Source: Aliarcobacter cibarius
GTDB lineage: Bacteria > Campylobacterota > Campylobacteria > Campylobacterales > Arcobacteraceae
Direction: 5' to 3'
Length of the DNA: 64,000 nt
Assembly (NCBI RefSeq): GCF_013372265.1
Contig: NZ_CP054051.1
Span: forward strand, 1,884,596-1,948,595
Shown here: positions 28,878-35,551 of the stretch, one piece after another
How positions within the stretch are numbered: the first letter of the stretch is position 1
Layout of the letters: each line of letters starts with the position of its first letter
Position numbers and translations under genes: made by a program
Notes under the pieces: generated by a model
The model's database searches: none
What the model saw: only the letters and a program-made list of their open reading frames with translations
What the model was told of the DNA's origin: nothing

Positions 28878-28934
28878 TTTACCTATTATTTCTTTTAAAT
28901 GACAAATAAATCCTGAATTTACCTATTATAATAG
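28878..28934. promoter_or_regulatory. Direct repeats and palindrome between L,D-transpeptidase and MotA-like genes
   Basis: TTTACCTATTAT occurs at 28878-28889 and again at 28918-28929, exactly 40 bases apart. The second copy overlaps the perfect palindrome CTATTATAATAG (28923-28934), which contains a TATAAT. This could be a shared operator plus promoter for the divergent genes. Confidence 0.4.
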
Positions 28935-28984
28935 TTTTTTATGTTAAAATTCGCAAAAAAAATTATTTTATTCAAGGAATTTTT

Positions 28985-30190
28985 ATGACGTTAAATGCTG
29001 ATTTAAAAATTAGCCAAAACTTACAATCAAACTGTAATACAAATTCAAAATTTGTAACTCTTTTGACTGTTCCAGTTTTATTATATTTATTAGTAATTTT
29101 ATGTTTTATTGGAGTTTTTCCTTTAAAGTTTGAAATTCACAGTATTATTTTAATAGGTTTTATTCTTTTAATCTATCTATTTTTTGTTAAACATAATGCC
29201 TTTTATGTTGCTTGTAAATTTAAGACTTTATACCATGATGTTGATGTAAATTTAAAAGAGTATGCAAATAAGAATCAACTTACAATTGGTGATACAACAA
29301 AAGCAAATGGTGATGTAGATGATTTTTTACAAGATTATACAAGCAATTTAAGAAATAGCAATTTTTCAAGCATTGCAAGTGGGATTTTCCCAACTTTAGG
29401 TATTTTAGGAACTTTTATATCTATTGCTATTTCTATGCCAGATTTTAGTTCAGGTGCTACAAATGCTCTTGAAAGTGAAATTACAAAACTTCTAGGTGGA
29501 GTTGGAACAGCATTTTATGTATCAATATATGGAATATTTTTATCTATTTGGTGGACTTTTTTTGAAAAATTTGGAATGAGTAAATTTCAACAGCTATCTT
29601 ACAAAATTAAAGAAGATACAAAATCTTTATTTTGGACAAAACTTGATATTGAATCAATTCATTTAAAAAGTAACCTTGATAACTTTACAAAAATGAGAGA
29701 AATTTTTTCTGAATTAACATCAAGTAATATTTTAGAATCTATAAACTCATCTATAGAAAAAAGATTTCAAAATCTTGAAAATCTTCTTGAAAAAGAGATA
29801 TTATTAACTTCAAAAATTGATTCAAATATTGAAAACAATGAAAGATTAGTTGTTGCTTTAAATAGTGTATCAAACTCTATTTCAAATATTATTTCAAATT
29901 TTGAAAAACAAAAAGATAGATATACATATGTTACAGAAGAGTTGAATTTAAATATCATTAAACTAAATACTCACATGAGTAATCTAAGCTCTGAAAATTT
30001 AAAAGCTATTTATTCAAATATTATTAAAAGTATTGAAACAATGAAAGCTGATATGGAAAAAATTGAGTGGAAATTTACTCAAGGATTAGAAAGTTATGAT
30101 AACAAAATTAAAAATTCTTTAGAACTAATAGATGCTGAAACTTCAAAAATAATTTTAGATTTAACAGAATTTAAAGAGTTGAGTAAGTAG
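28985..30190 (+). CDS. MotA/TolQ/ExbB-like proton-channel protein with coiled-coil tail
   Basis: This is a 401-residue inner-membrane protein. Two N-terminal transmembrane segments (about 22-46 and 53-70) are followed by a cytosolic stretch. Two further segments then carry the family core: IFPTLGILGTFISIAISM (about 134-151) and GGVGTAFYVSIYGIFLSIWW (about 171-190). The remaining ~200 residues are helical and coiled-coil-like. Topology matches MotA, and the long helical tail recalls ZorA of Zorya defence systems. The partner OmpA/MotB-like gene follows after 6 bases. It is not a flagellar motA by context, since no motB or flagellar genes are adjacent. An AAGGA ribosome-binding site precedes the ATG. 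Function unknown. Confidence 0.78.
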   Translation: MTLNADLKISQNLQSNCNTNSKFVTLLTVPVLLYLLVILCFIGVFPLKFEIHSIILIGFILLIYLFFVKHNAFYVACKFKTLYHDVDVNLKEYANKNQLTIGDTTKANGDVDDFLQDYTSNLRNSNFSSIASGIFPTLGILGTFISIAISMPDFSSGATNALESEITKLLGGVGTAFYVSIYGIFLSIWWTFFEKFGMSKFQQLSYKIKEDTKSLFWTKLDIESIHLKSNLDNFTKMREIFSELTSSNILESINSSIEKRFQNLENLLEKEILLTSKIDSNIENNERLVVALNSVSNSISNIISNFEKQKDRYTYVTEELNLNIIKLNTHMSNLSSENLKAIYSNIIKSIETMKADMEKIEWKFTQGLESYDNKIKNSLELIDAETSKIILDLTEFKELSK

Positions 30191-30196
30191 TAAAAA

Positions 30197-31219
30197 ATGT
30201 ATAAAAAAAATCAAAATAGTGAAGAAAATTTTTGGATTTCTTATGCAGACTTAATGGCTGGATTACTTTTTGTTTTTATTTTAGTAATTGGTTCTATTGT
30301 AATAAAATATGCTGTTACTCAAAATATTTTAGAAGAAGAAAAAAAAGCATTAAACTCTAGTGAAGAAGAAAAGTCAAAACTATTTTTAGAACTTGCCAAA
30401 GCAAAAAATTTATATGAGAATGCCAAAACCGACATAGAAAATAGTAAAAAAGAGATAAATTTAAAAGCTAGTGAAATTGAAAAACTAAAAGCTTTACTTT
30501 TAGATATAGAAGTAAAATTTAAAGATGAGCAGACAAAGACTCAAAATTTGTCAAATGAATTAAATGAAAAAACAAATGTAATAACATTAAGAGATGAAGA
30601 AATAAAAATTTTAGCAGACAAACTTTTAGTTCAAACTCAAATTCATCAAAAAATGGTTGAAGAGTTTGATGTAGCAAAACTGAAAATAAAAACTCTAACA
30701 GGTCTTAAACTAAATGTTATTGCAAAATTAAAAGAGAAACTTGGAAACTCTATACAAATTGATGAAAAAAGTGGAGCTATAAAATTCTCTTCAAATATCT
30801 TGTTTGATCAAGCATCATCTGTGTTAAAAGAGGAATCAAAAAAAGAGTTAAAAAATACTCTAAAAAAATACCTTTCAACACTTCTTGAAGACAAAGAAAT
30901 TAGAAAAAATATTGAGAGTATAACTATTGAAGGTCACACAAATAGTGATGGAACTTATCTTTCTAATTTAGCTTTATCTCAACAAAGAGCTCAAGCAGTA
31001 ATGCAATTTTTATATGATTCAAATATCATAGATAAAAAATTAATTAGCAAGTATATAAATTCTAGTGGAAGAAGTGATAGTGATTTAATTTTTGCAAAAG
31101 ATGGAGTTGAAGATAAAGATGCTTCAAGAAGAATAGAAATTAAATTTAATCTAAAAAATGAAGATGCCATGAAAGAGATTCAAAAATATCTTGGAGATAA
31201 AATTGAAAATATTAAATGA
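30197..31219 (+). CDS. OmpA/MotB-like peptidoglycan-binding partner of the proton channel
   Basis: This is a 340-residue protein with one transmembrane helix (about residues 18-40) that begins FWISYADLMAGLLFVFILVI. Asp16 is placed like the proton-carrying Asp of MotB and ZorB. A periplasmic coiled-coil of about 130 residues follows, then a C-terminal OmpA domain with ITIEGHTNSDG and the ending DASRRIEIKF. It forms an apparent two-gene operon with the MotA-like protein. Together they look like an ion-driven channel anchored to peptidoglycan. Close family names include MotB, the OmpA-family proteins found in Campylobacter, and ZorB. Confidence 0.8.
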   Translation: MYKKNQNSEENFWISYADLMAGLLFVFILVIGSIVIKYAVTQNILEEEKKALNSSEEEKSKLFLELAKAKNLYENAKTDIENSKKEINLKASEIEKLKALLLDIEVKFKDEQTKTQNLSNELNEKTNVITLRDEEIKILADKLLVQTQIHQKMVEEFDVAKLKIKTLTGLKLNVIAKLKEKLGNSIQIDEKSGAIKFSSNILFDQASSVLKEESKKELKNTLKKYLSTLLEDKEIRKNIESITIEGHTNSDGTYLSNLALSQQRAQAVMQFLYDSNIIDKKLISKYINSSGRSDSDLIFAKDGVEDKDASRRIEIKFNLKNEDAMKEIQKYLGDKIENIK

Positions 31220-31331
31220 CGTTTACGTTCCTAAAAATTTAACAAATCTAAGAAAAATTGTAGAAGAGAAGCTTAAAGAGAAAAAGCTTCCTTTTTATAA
31301 AAAGATATTCAGACTTTTTTTTAAAAAATAG
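31203..31331 (+). CDS. Possible small basic protein, TTG start, overlapping the OmpA-like gene
   Basis: An open frame of 42 codons starts at TTG 31203, six bases after a GGAG ribosome-binding site that lies inside the OmpA-like gene. It ends at 31331. The product would be very basic, with a Lys/Glu helix (VEEKLKEKKLPFYKK) and the C-terminus IFRLFFKK, so a membrane-associated amphipathic peptide is conceivable. Against it, a hairpin with a T-tract (31268-31296) lies inside the frame, so this stretch may simply be the operon terminator. I do not recognise the product. Confidence 0.35.
   Translation: MKILNDVYVPKNLTNLRKIVEEKLKEKKLPFYKKIFRLFFKK
31268..31296 (+). terminator. Terminator-like hairpin after the OmpA-like gene
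   Basis: GAAGCTT (31268-31274) pairs with AAGCTTC (31284-31290) and is followed by CTTTTT. It lies about 50 bases downstream of the OmpA-like stop. Confidence 0.5.
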
Positions 31332-32258
31332 TTATTTTAAAAAATCTTCTATATTTTTAGCAACTTTTTCTATTAATCTTTTTCTTGCTTCAACACTAGC
31401 CCAAGCAATGTGTGGAGTCATAAGAAGTCTTTGTTTATTTACAACTTTTAAAAGAGGATTTGTTTCTTCTATTGGCTCTTTTGAAACAACATCAAGTCCA
31501 CAAAAAATATCTTTTTCATCTAAAATTTTTGCTAAATCAGCCTCGTTTATAATTCCACCTCTACCTAGGTTTAATAAAATTGCACCTTCTTTAATAAGAT
31601 TCAATTCTTTATAACCTAATAAATCTTTCGTTTTTTCATTTAACGGTGCATGAATTGATATGATATCACTTGTTTTTAATAACTCTTCAAGTGTTACACT
31701 TTTATATTCACTATTTGTATTTTGTCCACTAGTTGAATAGTAAACAATTTCACAATTAAATGCTTTTGCTTTTTTAGCAAGGTCTCTTCCTATTTCTCCA
31801 AGCCCAATAATTCCAACTCTTTTATTATCAAGTTCAAGGAATGGAACATCTATATGAGTAAACGTATCACTTTTTTGCCAATTTTGTTCATCTACATATT
31901 TTTTATAATAAGTTAATTTTTGAACAAAATAAAAAATCATAGAAAAAGCTAGTTGAATTACACTAGAAGTTGAATATCCAGCAACATTTTTAACTTCAAT
32001 ATTTTTTTCTTTTGTATATTCTAAATCAACATTATTCATTCCAGTTGCAGTTACACAAATCAATTTAATACTTGAATTTTCAAGTTCATCTTTACCAACA
32101 TAAACTTTATTTGTTAAAATAATATCAGCATTTTTAATTCGGTCTTTTGTCTCATTTACCTTAGTAGTATCATAAGAAATAACCTCGCCAAACTTTGAAA
32201 AAATATCAACACTTACATCATATCCCAAAGTTTTTCTATCTAAAATTACAATTTTCAT
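31332..32258 (-). CDS. D-2-hydroxyacid dehydrogenase (NAD-dependent)
   Basis: This is a 308-residue cytosolic oxidoreductase of the D-isomer-specific 2-hydroxyacid dehydrogenase family. The Rossmann motif is VGIIGLGEIGRDLAKKA (about residues 147-163). The catalytic Arg region reads LLNLGRGGIINEADL and the catalytic His is in LMTPHIAWAS near the C-terminus. Substrate could be hydroxypyruvate/glycerate or another 2-keto acid and cannot be resolved here. It lies 19 bases downstream of the HTH gene on the same strand, so the two may be co-transcribed. This is of note because that HTH gene is divergent from the propionate genes. Confidence 0.85.
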   Translation of the reverse strand: MKIVILDRKTLGYDVSVDIFSKFGEVISYDTTKVNETKDRIKNADIILTNKVYVGKDELENSSIKLICVTATGMNNVDLEYTKEKNIEVKNVAGYSTSSVIQLAFSMIFYFVQKLTYYKKYVDEQNWQKSDTFTHIDVPFLELDNKRVGIIGLGEIGRDLAKKAKAFNCEIVYYSTSGQNTNSEYKSVTLEELLKTSDIISIHAPLNEKTKDLLGYKELNLIKEGAILLNLGRGGIINEADLAKILDEKDIFCGLDVVSKEPIEETNPLLKVVNKQRLLMTPHIAWASVEARKRLIEKVAKNIEDFLK

Positions 32259-32277
32259 CTATTTATCCTTATAAATT

Positions 32278-33255
32278 TTAATTTCTTTTTTGACCAATTT
32301 TTGGAGGTGTTACCTCTTTTTGTAAATCAATACTAAGGTTATTATAAAAAAGTTCACCATAGTTTGTTTCTCGATTTATTGTCTCATAAGCTTGCTTAAT
32401 GTCATTATTATATTTAAGAGCATCTTGTAAAATTTTTAATATTTTAACCGACTCTAAAAAATTCACATGAGAAGGTGCTTCTATTGGAGAACTATAATAT
32501 TTATGCATTCTTTCAACTAAATTTTTATTTCTTATTTCAATAAACACTGACTCGATTGGAGATTTAAAAAATAGAATTTTATTTTTCACATTTATAGATA
32601 TATATGTTGTTTCCATACCATATATTTTTCTTGAAAATGAATCAAAAAGAAACAGTTTTTTATTATAGTTATTATTAAAAAGTTCATACATCAATTCTAA
32701 TATTTTTATCTTTTCATCTTTTGTAAAAAAATTTCCAATACTAGCAAAACAAAAACTTAAAACCGATTTTATAGAATACCACTCTGTTGTGTCATAGTCA
32801 TACCTAAGCATCTGATCTATTCTTTCTTGCTTTAATTCTTCAATATCAATACTTGTTGTATGTTTGTACACTTTTCGTACAGCACTATCTCTATACATAG
32901 GTCCTGGAAACTGTGCTTGAATTACAAATCTTCTATTTTTTTCATGTTCAATTATATATTGTAACCTTCCTTTATAGTCTTCATCAATAATTCTAACCTC
33001 TTTTTGAGGTATTTGAGTTATTGATTTCAAAAACTCTTCACCACTACAAGCATCTTCCCAAATATAATCTGGATATCTAAAAATTTGACAAATTTTATCT
33101 TTTATTTCTTTTGTTGGTTCTATGTTTGTATGATGATCAATCCATGATGTAACCGTTCTTCTGTCTTTATTTATCATAGAGGCAAATCTCGAAATACTTA
33201 AATTTGAACGATTATAAATTTCTACAAATTTTTCAATGGAATTTTTAAAATTCAT
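32278..33255 (-). CDS. Putative HTH regulator divergent from the methylcitrate operon
   Basis: This is a 325-residue soluble protein. Residues about 15-42 (NRSNLSISRFASMINKDR and on to TVTSWIDHH) look like a helix-turn-helix of the Cro/phage-repressor kind. The following 270 residues show no family I recognise and no sigma-54 AAA+ domain, so it is neither classical PrpR nor a GntR/LysR regulator. It is transcribed away from prpB across a 169-base gap with repeated TTGTAC-like sequences. Position suggests control of prpBC-acnD-prpF. An AAAGGA ribosome-binding site supports the ATG. The DNA-binding role is inferred. Confidence 0.6.
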   Translation of the reverse strand: MNFKNSIEKFVEIYNRSNLSISRFASMINKDRRTVTSWIDHHTNIEPTKEIKDKICQIFRYPDYIWEDACSGEEFLKSITQIPQKEVRIIDEDYKGRLQYIIEHEKNRRFVIQAQFPGPMYRDSAVRKVYKHTTSIDIEELKQERIDQMLRYDYDTTEWYSIKSVLSFCFASIGNFFTKDEKIKILELMYELFNNNYNKKLFLFDSFSRKIYGMETTYISINVKNKILFFKSPIESVFIEIRNKNLVERMHKYYSSPIEAPSHVNFLESVKILKILQDALKYNNDIKQAYETINRETNYGELFYNNLSIDLQKEVTPPKIGQKRN

Positions 33256-33282
33256 AAGCTTCCTTTAATATTATTTTTGCAT

Positions 33283-33371
33283 ATTGTACTATTTTTTAAC
33301 ATAAAAACAAATTTTGTACAATTTAATATTTATGTATAAAAATTGTAATTTTTCATTTATATTAATACAAT
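33283..33371. promoter_or_regulatory. Cluster of TTGTAC-like sites, candidate operators
   Basis: Four related sequences lie in the divergent gap: ATTGTACT (33283-33290), the palindrome TTGTACAA (33314-33321), ATTGTAAT (33342-33349) and its inverted relative AATACAAT (33364-33371). They precede the prpB -10 box and could be binding sites for the adjacent HTH protein. In such AT-rich sequence, chance must be considered. Confidence 0.4.
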
Positions 33372-33390
33372 CATTTTTTATCAAATTTAG

Positions 33391-33396
33391 TATAAT
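33391..33396 (+). promoter_or_regulatory. -10 box of prpB operon
   Basis: A perfect TATAAT in the context TTTAGTATAATG lies 28 bases before the prpB ATG, and an AAAGGAA ribosome-binding site follows. Confidence 0.6.
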
Positions 33397-33424
33397 GACT
33401 CACAATATTTTTTAAAGGAAGTAT

Positions 33425-34312
33425 ATGACAAGTGCAGGAAAAAAATTCAGAGAAGCTTTAAAAGCTTCAAGTCCACTACAAATAGTTGGAACAATTAATG
33501 CATACCAAGCATTACAAGCTACAAGAGTAGGACATAAAGCAATCTACTTATCAGGTGGAGGTATTGCTAATGCTTCTTATGGTTTACCAGATTTAGGTAT
33601 GACAATGATTGAAGATGTTTGTATTGATGTAAGAAGAATTACTTCTATTTGTGATACACCACTAATCGTTGATGCTGACACAGGTTGGGGACATGCTTTC
33701 AATGTTGCTAGAACTGTAAAAGAATTTATCAGATCTGGAGCTGCTGGATTACATATTGAAGATCAAGTTGCTGCAAAAAGATGTGGACACAGACCAAATA
33801 AAGAGTTAGTATCTACAGAAGAAATGTGTGATAGAATTAGAGCTGCTGTTGATGCAAAAAATCAATTAGACCCTGATTTCTACATTATTGCAAGAACTGA
33901 TGCTCACGCTTCTGAAGGTCAAGCAGCGGCTATTGCTAGAGCAAAAGCTTACGTTGAAGCTGGTGCAGATGCAATTTTTGCTGAAGCAGTACATACTTTA
34001 AAAGAGTACAAAGAGTTTACAGACGCTATGAGCGTTCCAGTTTTAGCAAACATTACTGAATTTGGTGCAACTCCAATGTTCACAACTGAAGAGTTAGCAA
34101 GTGTTGGAATTGATATGGTTCTTTACCCACTTTCAGCATTCAGAGCTATGAATAAAGCTGCATTAAATGTTTACCAAGAATTAAAAGACAAAGGTACTCA
34201 AGAAGCTGTTCTTGATACAATGCAAACTAGAATGGAGTTATACGATATGTTAAACTACCATGCTTATGAGCAAAAAATGGATGAATTATTTTCAAAAGGA
34301 AAAGCTAAGTAA
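33425..34312 (+). CDS. prpB: 2-methylisocitrate lyase
   Basis: This is a 295-residue cytosolic enzyme of the isocitrate lyase/PEP mutase superfamily. It cleaves 2-methylisocitrate to pyruvate and succinate, the last step of the methylcitrate cycle. Visible motifs are [18 protein letters not shown], the Mg-binding VDADTGWG, and the active-site loop [12 protein letters not shown] with the catalytic Cys. Length is that of PrpB (about 295) and not of isocitrate lyase (over 420). It is first in the order prpB-prpC-acnD-prpF. Confidence 0.95.
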   Translation: MTSAGKKFREALKASSPLQIVGTINAYQALQATRVGHKAIYLSGGGIANASYGLPDLGMTMIEDVCIDVRRITSICDTPLIVDADTGWGHAFNVARTVKEFIRSGAAGLHIEDQVAAKRCGHRPNKELVSTEEMCDRIRAAVDAKNQLDPDFYIIARTDAHASEGQAAAIARAKAYVEAGADAIFAEAVHTLKEYKEFTDAMSVPVLANITEFGATPMFTTEELASVGIDMVLYPLSAFRAMNKAALNVYQELKDKGTQEAVLDTMQTRMELYDMLNYHAYEQKMDELFSKGKAK

Positions 34313-34364
34313 TTAGCTTTTCTTAATTTTATTTAAAATTTTAAAAATTAATTAAGGAGAAAAT

Positions 34365-35474
34365 ATGAGCGGTTTAGCAGGTGTTATCGCAGGTGAGTCG
34401 TCAATTTGTACATGTGGTACAGGACAAGGTTTAAATTATAGAGGATATGATATTGCTGATTTAGCTTTAAAAGCTGATTTCGAAGAAGTAGCTTATCTTT
34501 TATTAGTTGGTGAATTACCAAATGAAGCACAATTAAAAGATTTTAGAAGAAAAATCATTGCAGGAAGAGAATTACCAATTTCTGTTAAAAATGTTTTAAA
34601 ATCAATTCCAGCTTCTTCTCATCCAATGGATGTTATGAAAACTGCAACATCAGCTTTAGGTTGTGTTGAACCAGAAGCAGAAGATTTCTCTGACCAAATG
34701 GCAAAAATCATCAGACTTTTAGGAGCATTCCCATCATTTTTAGTTTACTGGCACCACTGGCACAAAAATGGTAAAGAAATCTGTTTAAAATCTGAAGAAA
34801 CAACAATTGCTGGTTTCATTTTAGAAAGATTAAAAGAGAAAAAACCATTTGATGTTGAAGTTAAAGCTATGAATGCAATGTTAACATTATATGCTGAGCA
34901 TGAATTTAATGCCTCAACTTTTGCAAACAGAATTACAGCATCTACATTATCAGATATCTACTCTTGTATGACAACTGGTATTGGAACTTTAAAAGGTCAC
35001 TTACATGGTGGAGCAAACGAAGTTGCTATTAAATTCGTTTTACAATTTGACAATGTTGAGCATGCATTAAAATCAGTTGATGAATTATTTGCTAAAAAAG
35101 AAAAAATCATGGGATTTGGACACAGAGTATATAGAAACTTAGACCCAAGATCTCCAGTTGGATTTGAATTAGCAAATGAATTAAAAGAGTTAGAAACATC
35201 TGACAAAAAATTATTTGATATTGCTAAAGCTATTAGAGATAAAGTAAAAGCAGATAAAGGTTTACCAGACAATATCGACTTCTTCGGTGGATTAATTTAC
35301 CACTATATGGAAATCGAAAGATTATACTATACTCCATTATTCATTATGTCAAGAGCTGCTGGATGGGCTGCACATGCATTTGAACAAAGAGCAAACAACA
35401 GAATTATCAGACCAAGTTCAACTTACACAGGACCAGATCCAAAACCATTTGTTCCTTTAAAAGACAGAAAATAA
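34365..35474 (+). CDS. prpC: 2-methylcitrate synthase
   Basis: This is a 369-residue member of the citrate synthase family that condenses propionyl-CoA with oxaloacetate. Catalytic residues are in LKGHLHGGANE, GFGHRVYRNLDPRSP and NIDFFGG. It lacks the extra N-terminal domain seen in the 428-residue GltA at 8.1 kb, and its place between prpB and acnD fixes the assignment. An AAGGAGAAA ribosome-binding site precedes the ATG. It is followed by a hairpin with a long T-tract that may reduce transcription into acnD. Confidence 0.94.
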   Translation: MSGLAGVIAGESSICTCGTGQGLNYRGYDIADLALKADFEEVAYLLLVGELPNEAQLKDFRRKIIAGRELPISVKNVLKSIPASSHPMDVMKTATSALGCVEPEAEDFSDQMAKIIRLLGAFPSFLVYWHHWHKNGKEICLKSEETTIAGFILERLKEKKPFDVEVKAMNAMLTLYAEHEFNASTFANRITASTLSDIYSCMTTGIGTLKGHLHGGANEVAIKFVLQFDNVEHALKSVDELFAKKEKIMGFGHRVYRNLDPRSPVGFELANELKELETSDKKLFDIAKAIRDKVKADKGLPDNIDFFGGLIYHYMEIERLYYTPLFIMSRAAGWAAHAFEQRANNRIIRPSSTYTGPDPKPFVPLKDRK

Positions 35475-35481
35475 TCTCTGA

Positions 35482-35516
35482 AAATTTAGGCTAAAATTTA
35501 GCCTAAATTTTTTTTT
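35482..35516 (+). terminator. Terminator or attenuator between prpC and acnD
   Basis: AAATTTAGGC (35482-35491) pairs with GCCTAAATTT (35501-35510), and the inner TAAA/TTTA can extend the stem. A T-run follows to 35516. It sits inside the prp gene order, so it likely gives partial read-through, or acnD has its own promoter in the remaining 35 bases. Confidence 0.7.
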
Positions 35517-35551
35517 ACAATAAATTTCAAAATAAATGAACGGAAAAGAAA

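Noticed and set aside
28985-31219. Complete Zorya defence system
   Set aside because: Only the MotA/MotB-like pair is present. No ZorC, ZorD or ZorE-type gene lies nearby, so a full system cannot be claimed.
34365-35474. Reading this gene as a second TCA-cycle citrate synthase
   Set aside because: Its 369-residue length and position between prpB and acnD fit PrpC. The TCA enzyme is the 428-residue gene at 8122-9408.
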